Origin: Campylobacter concisus
GTDB lineage: Bacteria; Campylobacterota; Campylobacteria; Campylobacterales; Campylobacteraceae
DNA: 64,000 bases
Direction of reading: 5' to 3'
Assembly: GCF_002913225.1 (NCBI RefSeq)
Contig: NZ_PPAW01000018.1
Coordinates: 38,066-102,065, forward strand
Shown here: in pieces, positions 25,365 through 35,441 of the stretch
Layout: every line of letters starts with the position of its first letter
Position numbering within the stretch: the first letter of the stretch is position 1
Translations under genes and position numbers: made by a program
Notes under the pieces: model-generated
The model's database searches: none
What the model was told of the DNA's origin: nothing
What the model saw: the letters and a program-made list of their open reading frames with translations, nothing else

Positions 25365-26428
25365 TAGCCTATTTGAGCAGCAACTTCTGCAGCAAAGTCA
25401 TCTACTTTTTTCTCTAAGCCTTCGCCAAGCTCGAAACGAACGTATTTTACGATCTCGATCTTGCCGCCAAGCTCTTTGCTCTTCTCTTCGATAACTTGTT
25501 CGATAGTCTTTTTATCGTCCATTACATAAAACTGACCTAAAAGTGTAAGGCGTTGGTCAAGCACTGTGTTATCAGCGTAAAATCTCTCGATCTTGCCAGG
25601 GATGATCTTATCCCAAATTTTCTCAGGTTTGCCCTCAGCTTTTAGCTCTTCTTCGATCGCTTTTGTAGCTTTTGCAAGCTCAGTCTCACCTATCTGGCAG
25701 CGGCTAGCATACTCAGGGATATGGTGAAGTGGCTTACCTAGGCGTTTTAGCTCTTCATTGTCTTTTTCAAGTTCAGCGCGAAGTGCGATAAATTCTTTCT
25801 CAACAAACTCTTTATCAAGGTCTTTGTAGCTTATAACGCTTGGCTTCATAGCAGCTGCGTGCATACATAAATTTCTTATAAATTCAGTTGCTTCGTTTGC
25901 AACTTCAGCACTTTCGCAAGCTGCACCGATAAGTACGCCAACACGGCCATTTGAGTGAACATAGCCATTTACCACGCCCTTATCATCAGCACTAATAGTC
26001 TCAAAGCGACGAACTACAAGGTTTTCGCCGATAGTTGCGATCTGAGTTTTGAAATAATCTTCAAATTTAACGCCATTTAATGTGCTTGCATTTAGCTCTT
26101 CAACTGTTTTTATACCGCTTGATTGGATGTGAGCTGTTGTGTCTTTTGCAAGCGCTTGAAACTGTGGGTTTCTAGCAACGAAATCAGTCTCAGAGTTGAT
26201 CTCACTAATAGTTGCTTTTTTGCATTTTGAGCAAACTTCAACGCTTACTAGGCCCTCGCTTGCAAGGCGGTCAGCCTTTTTAGCAGCTTGACCTAGGCCT
26301 TTTTCACGAAGGATATCAACAGCTTTTTCCATGTCGCCATTTGCTTCGCCAAGTGCCTTTTTGCAGTCCATCATGCCGGCTCCGGTTGATTCGCGGAGCT
26401 CTTTTACCATTTGTGCAGTTATTTCCAT
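25364..26428 (-). CDS. tsf: Elongation factor Ts
   Basis: A 354-aa guanine-nucleotide exchange factor for EF-Tu. The UBA-like N-terminus has MVKELRESTGAGMMDCKKAL and the core has ISEINSETDFVARN. A CxxC pair (CSKCKK) precedes the core. It is longer than the E. coli protein, as is usual in campylobacters. The start codon overlaps the rpsB stop by one base. Confidence 0.97.
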   Translation of the reverse strand: MEITAQMVKELRESTGAGMMDCKKALGEANGDMEKAVDILREKGLGQAAKKADRLASEGLVSVEVCSKCKKATISEINSETDFVARNPQFQALAKDTTAHIQSSGIKTVEELNASTLNGVKFEDYFKTQIATIGENLVVRRFETISADDKGVVNGYVHSNGRVGVLIGAACESAEVANEATEFIRNLCMHAAAMKPSVISYKDLDKEFVEKEFIALRAELEKDNEELKRLGKPLHHIPEYASRCQIGETELAKATKAIEEELKAEGKPEKIWDKIIPGKIERFYADNTVLDQRLTLLGQFYVMDDKKTIEQVIEEKSKELGGKIEIVKYVRFELGEGLEKKVDDFAAEVAAQIG

Positions 26429-27216
26429 TACTCTTCGTCCTCACCAAAGTCTTCTTCGCTCATAGCCTCAGCTACAACTGCATCTTTCTCATCTTGGCTT
26501 ACTTCTTCGCCAGCAGCTTGCTCGCCACCATCTTGCTCTAGAAGTGATTTGCCCTCGTTGATCGCCTCAGCCATCTCTTGGCAGAAAAGCTGAACAGAGC
26601 GGATCGCATCGTCGTTTCCTGGGATAGGATAATCAACAACGTCAGGATCGCAGTTTGTATCGATAGGTGCTACAACTGGGATTTTTAGGCGGTTTGCCTC
26701 TTGAACAGCGATTTTCTCTTTAACTGTGTCAACAACAAATATCATATCAGGAAGGCTTTTCATATTGCGGATACCGCCTAGAGTTGCGATAAGCTTCTCT
26801 TTTTTGCGGCGAAGCATCAAAGCCTCTTTTTTAGTTAGTAAATTTATCGAGCCATCTTCTTCCATAGCCTCGATAACTTCTAGTTTGCGGATAGACTGGC
26901 GGATAGTACCGAAGTTTGTCATCATACCACCTAGCCAGCGGTGATTTACATAAGGCATGCCGCATTTTTCAGCGTACTCTTTGATGGCGTCGATAGCTTG
27001 TTTTTTAGTACCGACAAACAGCACTGACTTGCCTTCAGCGGCTGCGTCACGAACGATGTTGTAAGTGTAGCGGAAGTAGCGGATAGTCTTTTGTAAATCT
27101 ATAATATAGATACCTTTTCTCTCGCCAAAGATAAATTTTTTCATCTTTGGGTTCCAGCGGCGTGTTTGGTGACCAAAATGTACGCCACACTCTAATAAAT
27201 CTCTCATAGTTACCAT
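26428..27216 (-). CDS. rpsB: 30S ribosomal protein S2
   Basis: A 262-aa S2 protein with [22 protein letters not shown] at the N-terminus, [19 protein letters not shown] and [25 protein letters not shown]. The acidic, Glu/Asp-rich C-terminal tail extends beyond the conserved domain, as in relatives. It forms an operon with tsf downstream. Confidence 0.97.
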   Translation of the reverse strand: MVTMRDLLECGVHFGHQTRRWNPKMKKFIFGERKGIYIIDLQKTIRYFRYTYNIVRDAAAEGKSVLFVGTKKQAIDAIKEYAEKCGMPYVNHRWLGGMMTNFGTIRQSIRKLEVIEAMEEDGSINLLTKKEALMLRRKKEKLIATLGGIRNMKSLPDMIFVVDTVKEKIAVQEANRLKIPVVAPIDTNCDPDVVDYPIPGNDDAIRSVQLFCQEMAEAINEGKSLLEQDGGEQAAGEEVSQDEKDAVVAEAMSEEDFGEDEE

Positions 27217-27327
27217 GAGTTTCTCCTTGTTTTAGGCATATTGCCTTGAATTTAGTTTTATCCTCCACGACCATTAATGCTTTCGCACAACCAAATTTAG
27301 GATTGTCGTGTGTGAAATAAAGCTTGG

Positions 27328-27333
27328 ATTATA
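27328..27333 (-). promoter_or_regulatory. Candidate -10 box (TATAAT) upstream of rpsB-tsf
   Basis: On the minus strand TATAAT follows AGTTTCAA and lies about 110 bases before the rpsB start, in the 190-base gap after iadA. It is the best -10 match there and would drive rpsB-tsf. Confidence 0.5.
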
Positions 27334-27406
27334 TTGAAACTTGGCTTTATTGAAGCTAAATTTAAAGATTTCTTTAGCTACAAATAAAGCTCAAATTTCT
27401 TTAAAT

Positions 27407-28546
27407 TTACTCGAAAAAGCCTTTTTTAACGACCTTTTCGTCTTTAACGCAAAACTCGCCTTTTGCGATCACATCGTATAAATTTAGCTCCTCGTCAAAG
27501 ACGCAAAAATCGGCGTCGTTGCCAACTTTTATCTCGCCTTTTTGGCTTAAATTTAGATATCTCGCCACGTTTTTGCTCATCAAAGCCAAAGTATCCTCTA
27601 TCTTTAAAATTTTATTTCTCACTAAAGCTTGCAATACCTCTAAATTTGACGCACATGACGCGCAGCCATATCCCACTAGCTCGCCATTTTCATTAAATTT
27701 AGGCACGCTGCCGTTGCCATCAGAGCTCATCGTTAGGCGTTCTAAATTTAGCCCATTTTCAAGGCCATAAGCCACCACCTCGTGAAGTGAGGCAAATTTA
27801 CTCCCACCACTTGTGATATCGACGTTTCCGCCCATTTTTTGAAATTTCAAAGCCTCGTTAAACAGGTCTTTCGTCCTAGCGCAGTGTGTCGGCGAGAAGT
27901 AATGAACTGGGAATTCGTAGTCTTTTATCACCTTAAATACGTTGTCAAATTTCTCGCTCAGCCCTCCCATGTGCATGTGAAGCACGCCGCCTTTTTTAGA
28001 GACCATGCCGCCTATGCGTATTTTGCTTAGAATTTTGATGAGCTCCTCTTTTGAGACGTAGCTGCCGCGGTTGTCGGTCAGTGCGATCTTTACGCCGATC
28101 ACTTTATCAATTAGCATGAGATCCTTTGCGATGTCGCCGGTAAATGTCACACAGGGGCTTGCGTATGAGCCGGTGTGGATGAAGGTCGAGATGCCCTCAA
28201 ACTCGAGCGCTTTTGCTTTTGAGTAGAGATTTTCCAAGCTTCTAGTGATCCCATCGGTCCCCAAAACGCCAACAAGCGTCGTTGTGCCATATTTTACGAT
28301 CTGGCTAAGCGTGATCTCAGGCGTTCTTGAGTGATATCCAGCCTCGCCGCCACCACCCGTGATATGCACGTGCTGATCGATCAGACCTGGAGCTAAAACC
28401 TTGCCCTTTAGGTCGTAAACGCTAAGCCCTTCTACGCTAAAGCTTAGCCCCTCGCCGATGGCTAAAATTTTACCGCCACCTACCAAAACATCGCGCTTGC
28501 CAAGAAATTTTGGCGTGTATAGATTAGCATTTTTAAGCAAAAGCAT
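27407..28546 (-). CDS. iadA: Isoaspartyl (beta-aspartyl) dipeptidase IadA
   Basis: A 379-aa zinc amidohydrolase that cleaves isoaspartyl dipeptides. The metal site starts with APGLIDQHVHITGGGGEAG (HVH), followed by GTTTLVGVLGTDG. Metal/substrate parts later on include HMHMGG and HYFSPTHCAR, and TSGGSKF and SSDGNGSVP near the active-site Asp. The length equals the family norm. It heads toward the end of a minus-strand group with pgeF and ribE upstream. Confidence 0.9.
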   Translation of the reverse strand: MLLLKNANLYTPKFLGKRDVLVGGGKILAIGEGLSFSVEGLSVYDLKGKVLAPGLIDQHVHITGGGGEAGYHSRTPEITLSQIVKYGTTTLVGVLGTDGITRSLENLYSKAKALEFEGISTFIHTGSYASPCVTFTGDIAKDLMLIDKVIGVKIALTDNRGSYVSKEELIKILSKIRIGGMVSKKGGVLHMHMGGLSEKFDNVFKVIKDYEFPVHYFSPTHCARTKDLFNEALKFQKMGGNVDITSGGSKFASLHEVVAYGLENGLNLERLTMSSDGNGSVPKFNENGELVGYGCASCASNLEVLQALVRNKILKIEDTLALMSKNVARYLNLSQKGEIKVGNDADFCVFDEELNLYDVIAKGEFCVKDEKVVKKGFFE

Positions 28547-28556
28547 CTTCTCTCCT

Positions 28557-28766
28557 TTATTTGCTAAGTTGAACTTTTTCTTCTATCTCCATCAGTTTTA
28601 TAAAAATTTGCTCGATATTTTCCCTATCCACGGCACTTATCTCCATCTTTTTTGAGCTAAGTAGCATATGCACAAACTCTTCATTCATAAGCTGCTCAAA
28701 GCCCAAATTTCTAGCGTTTTGAGCTATTTTTGCCGCTAGTGGATTTTTAAAGCTCTCATATCCCAT
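28557..28766 (-). CDS. Small conserved-type hypothetical protein
   Basis: A 69-aa protein, MGYESFKNPLAAKI..., with a predicted helical charged C-terminus (VDRENIEQIFIKLMEIEEKV). No domain is recognised. Its ATG overlaps the pgeF stop by 11 bases and it ends 10 bases before iadA, so it is likely translated as part of that operon. Function unknown. Confidence 0.6.
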   Translation of the reverse strand: MGYESFKNPLAAKIAQNARNLGFEQLMNEEFVHMLLSSKKMEISAVDRENIEQIFIKLMEIEEKVQLSK

Positions 28767-29475
28767 TTTTATCCTTAAATTTCACTGCAAATCCGCAAAA
28801 TCTACCGCACACGCCGTCTCTTCTGTATGAAAAATATCTCTCGTCGCAGTGCGTGCAGACCTCGCTAAAGTTTAAATTTCTAACCCCAAGTGCGCTAAAT
28901 TCATCCCTTAAGGCTGCGTTCATATCAAAATTTCTACCTATCTTATATGCGTTAAATTCCCCAAGATCAAGCTCGCCCACCTCGTAGCAGCCACCTTTTA
29001 TATTTGCTCCGACAAAGACGCTGATGTCGCCCGCTCTTGAGCCAAATTTCTCGCCCATAAGCATAACGGCTTTTGTGCAAATTTTTAGCATCACGCCAGC
29101 TCTGCCCGCATGAGCCACGCAGATAGCACCCTGCCTCTCATCTATCATCACGACTGGCGAACAGTCCGCCACCAAGACGCAGATGCCAACATCGCTTAAA
29201 TTTGTGATCACAGCGTCGCACTCTGGTAGCTCGTCTTTTTCATCTTCGAGGACAAAGACCTTGTCCGAGTGGATCTGCTTCATAAATTTAAGCTGCCTAA
29301 CGCCTAAATTTTTAGCCAAAATTTCTCTATTTTTGATGACATCTGCTGGGTTGTCACCCACGTGATCACCTAAATTTAGCGAGCTAAATTTAGCTTCACT
29401 CACACCGCCAAGCCTGTTTGTAAAGCCAGCCGTGATGCCATTTTTATCAAAAACGATCTCTAAATTTTCACGCAT
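28756..29475 (-). CDS. pgeF: PgeF/YfiH multicopper-oxidase-like family protein
   Basis: A 239-aa protein of the YfiH/PgeF (DUF152) family, linked to peptidoglycan editing and shown in some members to act on purine nucleosides. Metal-binding residues appear in KQIHSDKV (His), VADCSPVVM (Cys) and CVAHAGRAG (His). The N-terminal FTNRLGGVS is the usual family start. Gene order ribE-pgeF-small ORF-iadA suggests cotranscription. Confidence 0.87.
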   Translation of the reverse strand: MRENLEIVFDKNGITAGFTNRLGGVSEAKFSSLNLGDHVGDNPADVIKNREILAKNLGVRQLKFMKQIHSDKVFVLEDEKDELPECDAVITNLSDVGICVLVADCSPVVMIDERQGAICVAHAGRAGVMLKICTKAVMLMGEKFGSRAGDISVFVGANIKGGCYEVGELDLGEFNAYKIGRNFDMNAALRDEFSALGVRNLNFSEVCTHCDERYFSYRRDGVCGRFCGFAVKFKDKNGI

Positions 29476-29485
29476 CTTCGCTCAC

Positions 29486-30100
29486 TTAGTAGAGGCTTGA
29501 AATTCTCTCGACCTCGTCCCAGCTAAGGCCGCCATTTTGCTTAGCCTCAAGCATCCTAGCCACGTAGCGAGCCAGCAAGTCGCTCTCGATATTTACGCGT
29601 CTGCCGACCTTGAAAGTGCCAAAAAGGCTATCTCTAAACGTGATCGGAATGATCGTTAGCCTTATGCCCTTTGGTAAAATTTCATTTATCGTAAGGCTCA
29701 CGCCCTCGACGCCAACCGAGCCCTTGTTTGCCATCAGAGCCATCGCCTCACGTGGCAAGTCGATGTAAAAATCAACGCCATTTTCATGCTTTTTTATGGC
29801 CGATATCACACCGATAAAGTCGATGTGTCCTTGCATCAAATGCCCATCCACGCGCTCACCAAGCTTCATCGCAGGCTCGATATGCACCTTGCCAGTTAAA
29901 TTTTCAACCGCGACATTTGCCCTGCTCTCCGCGCTTAGCTCCACACTAAAGCCATCATCATATAGTTTTATGACACTTAGACAAGCGCCATTTACTGCGA
30001 TGCTGTCGCCTAAATTTGGGCGAAATTTAGCCTTTAGCCGTAAAACATTTTGCGAGTAGCTAATGACCTCGGCAAGCTCCCTGATTAAGCCATTAAACAT
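29486..30100 (-). CDS. ribE: Riboflavin synthase alpha subunit
   Basis: A 204-aa enzyme that dismutates 6,7-dimethyl-8-ribityllumazine to riboflavin. Two lumazine-binding repeats are visible: MFNGLIRELAEV to GDSIAVNGACLSV, and VHIEPAMKLGERVDGHLMQGHID to VGVEGVSLTINEI. In most synthases the N-terminus is MFTGIIE; here it is MFNGLIR. It ends 10 bases before pgeF. Confidence 0.92.
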   Translation of the reverse strand: MFNGLIRELAEVISYSQNVLRLKAKFRPNLGDSIAVNGACLSVIKLYDDGFSVELSAESRANVAVENLTGKVHIEPAMKLGERVDGHLMQGHIDFIGVISAIKKHENGVDFYIDLPREAMALMANKGSVGVEGVSLTINEILPKGIRLTIIPITFRDSLFGTFKVGRRVNIESDLLARYVARMLEAKQNGGLSWDEVERISSLY

Positions 30101-30233
30101 ATTTTGCCTTTAAATTTTTTAAGGATTTTACTAAAATTTGCCTAAATTTGGGTATCGATAAGCTTGGTATTTTATAAAAAGAAAAGATAAATTTAAAGCC
30201 TTGATGGGCAAAAATGCTAGTAAAATTTAGCTT

Positions 30234-30258
30234 CAAGCTACTCATTTAAAGTGGCTTG
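30234..30258 (-). terminator. Terminator-like hairpin after the hydrolase pseudogene
   Basis: CAAGCTACT and AGTGGCTTG form a 9-bp stem with one G-U pair and a 7-base loop, just past the pseudogene stop on the minus strand. It is followed by only a weak T-rich stretch, so termination is uncertain. Confidence 0.3.
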
Positions 30259-30270
30259 CTTGATATAAAT

Positions 30271-30964
30271 TTAGATCAAATTTGCAATCTCAATGAGCCA
30301 GTTTGCCAGCTCTTTTGTCTTTGTATTTATCTGCTTTGCAAAACGCTGATGCACCTCATACGCCAAGGCGTGATCGTTTTTAGTTAAAAGATAAAAAGAT
30401 GGCTTTTGTGCCAAGCAGCCGCGCCTATCTTATCGCTAAATGCAGCTGCATTAATAGACATTTGAAGTGCTGCTAAAACGTGGCTTTACTAGCAAGACTC
30501 GCCATTTGCGCCTGGGCTAAGACCTTTCATCGGCGCATTTTGACGCTCAAGTGCCTCAGCAGCACACTCGCCGTTATCAGGCATGGTGGCCAAGAGATAG
30601 ACAAGAGCAGCGACCTTTTCGTGAGTGCCTGCCTCAGTGATCGGCACACCGCCCCAAGAATGCCCAACTAGTAGGCTCTTGCCCTGAATTTAATAGCCTA
30701 GCGTCTGCTGCAAGCGAAGTTAGCGGATTTTTGCACAGCAACGGCGTTAATGCCAGCTTCTTGCAAGTGGCGGATCAACTCAGCGTAGCAAGAGCCATCG
30801 ACAAATGTGCCATGAACTAAAACGATATTTTTAATTATCTTTTTTAAAATTATTTGGTTTTGACCTTTTGTGGACGATGTGTGAGAAAAAGTAGGCAAAA
30901 TGGCACTTACTGCAAGCAAAGCAGTCGTAGCAAGAAAGTGCCTACGTGATGAAATTTTAGGCAT
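30271..30964 (-). pseudogene. Decayed exported alpha/beta hydrolase
   Basis: The first 88 codons (30964-30698) read a twin-arginine signal (SRRHFLATTALLAVSA) and the start of an alpha/beta hydrolase (NIVLVHGTFVDGSCYAELIRHL). The frame then breaks. The nucleophile elbow Gly-His-Ser-Trp-Gly-Gly is at 30648-30665 in another frame. More hydrolase-like sequence with stops follows, down to a TAA at 30271 after ANWLIEIANLI. At least two frame changes and internal stops make an active enzyme unlikely. The intact relatives are secreted serine hydrolases of unknown substrate. Confidence 0.75.
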
Positions 30965-31027
30965 AAATCCCTTTTAAAAGGATTGTCAATGATACAAAAA
31001 ACAAGCGAGCTTAATAAATTTTCATAA

Positions 31028-31870
31028 TTAGCTTGTCTGCAAAACTAGCCACGTCTTGCTAAAGTCGCGCGCCGCTAGGTCGTCCTTTTTTATCCATAGA
31101 TAAACTCTACCCTCTCCGTCCCAGTCCATGTCGCTCTGCTCATCGCTATCTATCTGCAAAAGCAGCTGCCACTGGGCGGCATTTTTCTCAAACTCAGCGA
31201 TGTTTGGGTGGTGATAAGCGCTACCATCGCCGCAGTCAAGGCCATTTGCCACGAGCTCACACTCTAGCTCCATGCCGTCTTGGATGTTGTCAGAGTGACC
31301 AAGTAGCTTGTTTTCTTTGGCCTGCCAGCTTGGCTCTATGACCTCGTGATAAGCCGCCCACTCCTCCTCGCTAAATTTACCAAATGGCACGAGCGAGCTT
31401 TGCAAACTTGGCAAATTTAGCTCGTTTTTAAAGCTAAGAGAGCGTGCGCCAAATGTGAAATTTCCACCATCCATGTTTTGGCGAGCAAGCTGGTCTTGAG
31501 CTGCCTCGGCAAAGATCACAGCAAAGCCCTTTTTATCAGCAGGGTCGTAGCCCCAAATGCGTAAATTTATATCATAAAAAAGATAGAGTATGCCACTTTT
31601 TGGTAGTAACCCATCGGTGTCAAATTTGCCAACTTCAGCAAAATTTATCTGCGCCACAAAGCTAAGCGCGCCGTTTTCATTTGACGGCCAAGGCACACTA
31701 GCTGGCAGATCAGGCTGCCCGCCAAATTTAGACGCTCCAACAGCGATATCATCGTCATTTTTGGCATGCGCGCTTATCTTTATGGCGTTTTTTTCAAACG
31801 GCTTTAAAAACTCAAAAAGCCCCTCCAGATCGCGCTCTTTGCAGCCTTTATAAATTTCATTTAGATCCAT
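31028..31870 (-). CDS. YwqG-family protein (DUF1963)
   Basis: A 280-aa cytoplasmic protein of the YwqG/DUF1963 family. The recognisable block is SKFGGQPDLPASVPWPSNENGALSFVAQINFAE, then SGILYLFYD and a Trp/Asp-rich C-terminal part (LLGHSDNIQDGMELEC, LLQIDSDEQSDMDWDGEGRVYLWI). Function is unknown; the family occurs widely, also near toxin systems. It ends a minus-strand pair with the CbrC-like gene 12 bases upstream. Confidence 0.8.
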   Translation of the reverse strand: MDLNEIYKGCKERDLEGLFEFLKPFEKNAIKISAHAKNDDDIAVGASKFGGQPDLPASVPWPSNENGALSFVAQINFAEVGKFDTDGLLPKSGILYLFYDINLRIWGYDPADKKGFAVIFAEAAQDQLARQNMDGGNFTFGARSLSFKNELNLPSLQSSLVPFGKFSEEEWAAYHEVIEPSWQAKENKLLGHSDNIQDGMELECELVANGLDCGDGSAYHHPNIAEFEKNAAQWQLLLQIDSDEQSDMDWDGEGRVYLWIKKDDLAARDFSKTWLVLQTS

Positions 31871-31882
31871 ATTTTTCCCTTT

Positions 31883-32737
31883 CTAGCAAGCATCAACGTA
31901 GATGTGATACTTTTTACAGTGCAAGCAGCGAAACAAATATCCAGCAAAGTCGCCGCCAGCTACGAGCACCTCGCGAGCCATTTTCACGTCGTAATCGTCC
32001 CTTTTTGCGTAGTCATCAAAGACCTCATCTGCAATGCCAAGCTCTAAAAGCTCTTTCGTACCCACATCGCCCAAAAATGCGCAATAATCATCACAGCACG
32101 CCACCCAGTGCTCGCCCTGCCAGCTCTCATAACCAGGTGTTCTTCTAAAAAGCTCCTCATCTTTTTTGGTGTCATCCGTGGCGAGTTTGTCGGCGTCTTG
32201 AACAAAAGTAGCGTCAAATTTCTTAGCAGCTGCGCCATTTGCGATGCAAGCTGGGCAAAGATAGGTGACATCTTGCTCGCAGTATATGCCATTTTCATAG
32301 TAAATTTCAGTGTTTTTACCGCAGCACTCGCAGGTGACACTCATATCATCTTTAAATGCGCCAGTTTTTAATGGCTCTGGGTGATAGCGAAATTTTGGCA
32401 AGGTGGCGGCCTTCGCCTTTTGGGCTAAAATTTGCCCTTTACTTTTTGGCCTTGGCACCGCCCATTTGTCGCCCTCATCCACAAACTGCGCAAGGTAGCC
32501 AAGCGTTTTTAGCTGTTTTTTATCGTTTTTATCGTGTATCTTTAAAAGTAGCTCATAAGCGCTCTTTTGCATAGACAAAAGCTGATAAATATCTACTAAA
32601 ACGTGTTTTGCCTGCATGTCCTTGCTTGCTTCAAGCTGCTCTTTAAACTGATACAAAGCCTCTACGCTCGCTGCATTCCCGTTATTTTTGTAGTAATCTT
32701 TTGAAAGATTTATATATTTTTCTTGAAATTTATCCAC
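31883..32737 (-). CDS. CbrC-like (UPF0167) zinc-binding protein
   Basis: A 284-aa protein. The first 100 or so residues are helical and charged, with no recognised domain. From about residue 110 it is CbrC-like: FRYHPEPLKTGAFK, CECCGKNTEIYY, YLCPACIANG, RRTPGYESWQGEHWVACCDDYCAFLG, then a C-terminal LFRCLHCKKYHIYVDAC. The CxxC pairs suggest zinc binding. E. coli CbrC affects colicin E2 tolerance; the role here is unknown. It probably forms a two-gene operon with the YwqG gene. Confidence 0.78.
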   Translation of the reverse strand: MDKFQEKYINLSKDYYKNNGNAASVEALYQFKEQLEASKDMQAKHVLVDIYQLLSMQKSAYELLLKIHDKNDKKQLKTLGYLAQFVDEGDKWAVPRPKSKGQILAQKAKAATLPKFRYHPEPLKTGAFKDDMSVTCECCGKNTEIYYENGIYCEQDVTYLCPACIANGAAAKKFDATFVQDADKLATDDTKKDEELFRRTPGYESWQGEHWVACCDDYCAFLGDVGTKELLELGIADEVFDDYAKRDDYDVKMAREVLVAGGDFAGYLFRCLHCKKYHIYVDAC

Positions 32738-32938
32738 AAATGACCTTTATGAAATTTGCTAAGAATTTTAGCCTTAAACACTTAAAAGTCGCATAGATGA
32801 GTTATTAGAATTTAGAAGATTGCGATAAAAATATAAAATTATTTCATTTTTTAAAATTAAAAAAGCGTATTAAATTTAATGCAAAGGAGAGCCGCAAGCA
32901 AATTTACTTAAATTTCAACTCACTTGTGACTATAAATT
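32738..32938. other. 201-base intergenic gap between accA and the CbrC-like gene
   Basis: AT-rich. It contains a possible weak -10 (TATATT on the minus strand near 32835) for the CbrC-like gene, but no open frame or RNA that I recognise. Confidence 0.4.
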
Positions 32939-33874
32939 TTACTCCTCGTAAGCTCCGATAGAGAGAATTTTATCTATTCTTTTTGCGACAAGCTCGTTTA
33001 TATCAAGCTTCTCAAGCTCAGCTAGCTCTGAGATGAAGTAGTTTGCAAGTGCTTTTGCAGCACCGTCTTTATCTCTATGAGCTCCATTTATCGGCTCGTT
33101 TATCACGTCATCTATAAGCGATAAATTTTTTAAGTCATCAGCCGTTATCTTCATAGATTTTGTAGCTTGCTCTTGTTTAGCTGGGTCGTTCCAAAGTATC
33201 GCGGCACAACCCTCTGGCGAGATGACTGAAAAGACAGAGTTTTTCATCATGGCAAGTCTATCAGCCACGCCAATAGCTAAAGCACCGCCACTTCCACCTT
33301 CGCCGATAACGACAGCTACTATTGGAGTTTTTAAATTTGCAAATTCAAATAAATTTCTAGCTATGGCTTCGCTTTGACCTCGCTCTTCAGCACCAACGCC
33401 AGGATACGCACCTGGAGTGTCTATCAAAAATAAGATAGGTAGGTTAAATTTCTCAGCCAATTTTGCTACGCGTAAAGCCTTTCGATAACCCTCCGGATGA
33501 GGCATACCAAAATTTCTTTTTAGTTTATTTTTAGTGCCACGACCTTTTTGCTCGCCTATAACGACAGTCTTTTTGCCTCCGATATAGCCGATGTAGCAGA
33601 CTATTGCTGGGTCATCGCGAAATGCCCTATCGCCATGGATCTCATAGCCATCAACTAAAAATGAATTTATATAGTCAATAGCGTATGGTCTATCTGGGTG
33701 ACGAGCAAGTTGCAAACGTTGATATTCGTTTAAATTTTTATATACTTTTGATATCTCTTTAGATAGGTTCTTATTTAAAATTTCAACAGCATGTTCATCG
33801 CCTCTGATCTTAGCATTTGCTATATCTTCATCAATTTGCTTTATGCTCTTTTCAAAATCTAAATAATTTGACAT
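32939..33874 (-). CDS. accA: Acetyl-CoA carboxylase carboxyltransferase subunit alpha
   Basis: A 311-aa subunit that transfers CO2 from carboxybiotin to acetyl-CoA. Family motifs: [69 protein letters not shown] and [18 protein letters not shown]. It follows fabF with one base between, in a fatty acid synthesis operon (fabG-acpP-fabF-accA). Confidence 0.97.
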   Translation of the reverse strand: MSNYLDFEKSIKQIDEDIANAKIRGDEHAVEILNKNLSKEISKVYKNLNEYQRLQLARHPDRPYAIDYINSFLVDGYEIHGDRAFRDDPAIVCYIGYIGGKKTVVIGEQKGRGTKNKLKRNFGMPHPEGYRKALRVAKLAEKFNLPILFLIDTPGAYPGVGAEERGQSEAIARNLFEFANLKTPIVAVVIGEGGSGGALAIGVADRLAMMKNSVFSVISPEGCAAILWNDPAKQEQATKSMKITADDLKNLSLIDDVINEPINGAHRDKDGAAKALANYFISELAELEKLDINELVAKRIDKILSIGAYEE

Positions 33875-33875
33875 C

Positions 33876-35087
33876 TTAATCCAACTTTTTAAATATCACG
33901 ACGCCGTTTGTTCCACCAAAGCCAAATGAGTTGCTCATAACAGCTTTTATATCAGCTTTTCTGGCTTTATTTGGAACGTAGTCTAGATCGCAATCTGGAT
34001 CTGGCGTTTCGTAGTTTATTGTTGGAGGGATGATTCCATCTCTTATTGCCATTATAGATATGACAGCTTCGATCGCACCAGCACCGCCTAAACAGTGTCC
34101 AGTCTGACCTTTAGTTGAACTAACTGGTGGGCACTTATCGCCAAAAACAGCCTTTAACGCAGCTGTTTCGTTTTTATCATTTACTGGCGTTGAAGTACCA
34201 TGTGCATTGACATAGTCTATCTTTACACCTTTTGCCATATCAAGTGCTTGTTTCATCGCGCTTAATGGACCTTCAAGTGTTGGTGATGTGATGTGATGTG
34301 CATCTCCGCTCTCACCAAAACCAACTACTTCAGCGTAAATTTTAGCACCTCTTGCAACAGCCGACTCGTACTCTTCAAGCACAAGTGCGCCAGCGCCCTC
34401 ACCCATTACAAAGCCATCGCGGTTTGCATCAAATGGCCTTGATGCCTTACTTGGCTCATCATTTCTAGTTGAGAGTGCTTTCATCGCTGCAAAACCACCT
34501 ATACCAACGCCACAGATAGTAGACTCAGCACCGATAACTAGCATATTTGTTGCTTGACCGATCATTATGCATTTTGCAGCTTGTGATATCGCATGAGTGC
34601 TTGCTGCACAAGCTGTTACGCTTGATAAATTTGGACCTTTTAGTCCGTGATTTATTGAAACTATGCCACCTAGCATATTTACAAGTGCAGATGGGATGAA
34701 AAATGGCGAAATTCTCTTCACGCCTTTTTCAAAATATGTGATTGAGTTTTTCTCAATATTTGGCAAACCACCTATACCAGCTGCTGAACTAACGCCAAAT
34801 TTATGAGCATCAAACTCTTTAAAATTTGCATCAGCCATAGCTTCGCTAGATGCTTTTATGCCAAGCTGTATGAAACGATCTACTTTTTTCACCTCTTTGC
34901 CGTCTAAAATGCTATTTGGATCAAAATCAGTTATCTCGGCAGCAATTTTAACAGGGAATTCGCTTACATCAAAGCTCGTGATCTCTTTCACACCTGTTTT
35001 ACCCTCGCAAATAGCCTTAAAAGAGCTCTCTTTATCAAGACCAAGTGCGTTTATCATGCCAATACCAGTTACAACGACTCGTTTCAA
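33876..35087 (-). CDS. fabF: 3-oxoacyl-ACP synthase II FabF
   Basis: A 403-aa condensing enzyme for chain elongation. Catalytic Cys is in [13 protein letters not shown] (about residue 161). The two His are in [13 protein letters not shown] and [15 protein letters not shown]. The N-terminal [12 protein letters not shown] and C-terminal [14 protein letters not shown] are typical. Length matches the family. Confidence 0.97.
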   Translation of the reverse strand: MKRVVVTGIGMINALGLDKESSFKAICEGKTGVKEITSFDVSEFPVKIAAEITDFDPNSILDGKEVKKVDRFIQLGIKASSEAMADANFKEFDAHKFGVSSAAGIGGLPNIEKNSITYFEKGVKRISPFFIPSALVNMLGGIVSINHGLKGPNLSSVTACAASTHAISQAAKCIMIGQATNMLVIGAESTICGVGIGGFAAMKALSTRNDEPSKASRPFDANRDGFVMGEGAGALVLEEYESAVARGAKIYAEVVGFGESGDAHHITSPTLEGPLSAMKQALDMAKGVKIDYVNAHGTSTPVNDKNETAALKAVFGDKCPPVSSTKGQTGHCLGGAGAIEAVISIMAIRDGIIPPTINYETPDPDCDLDYVPNKARKADIKAVMSNSFGFGGTNGVVIFKKLD

Positions 35088-35121
35088 TACATCTCCTTAA
35101 ATCAAACTATGCAAATTTAAA

Positions 35122-35355
35122 TTATTTGCCTAGTTTTTCTATATAATTTACAACGTCTTGAATGCTTACTAATTTCTCTGCTTCGCTATCAGGAATTTCT
35201 ACTTCAAATTTCTCTTCTAAAGCCATAACTAGCTCTACAACGTCAAGTGAATCAGCGCCTAAATCTTCGATGATTTTAGACTCTAGTTTTACCGCTTGTG
35301 GATCTACGCTTAGTTGCTCTACAACTACGTCTCTTACGTCTTCAAATACTGCCAT
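35122..35355 (-). CDS. acpP: Acyl carrier protein
   Basis: A 77-aa acidic carrier protein. The phosphopantetheine serine is in [19 protein letters not shown] (residues about 33-51). It lies between fabG and fabF in the same direction. Confidence 0.97.
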   Translation of the reverse strand: MAVFEDVRDVVVEQLSVDPQAVKLESKIIEDLGADSLDVVELVMALEEKFEVEIPDSEAEKLVSIQDVVNYIEKLGK

Positions 35356-35441
35356 TTAAGGTCTCCTTATAAAAAATGTCTGTTATCTTATAATATTTAC
35401 GCTTTTATTTATTTTAAATTTCAAAACTTGTTGAAATTTCA

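Noticed and set aside
27047..27274. 75-aa minus-strand open frame overlapping rpsB
   Set aside because: It is another frame of rpsB plus its leader and has no family features.
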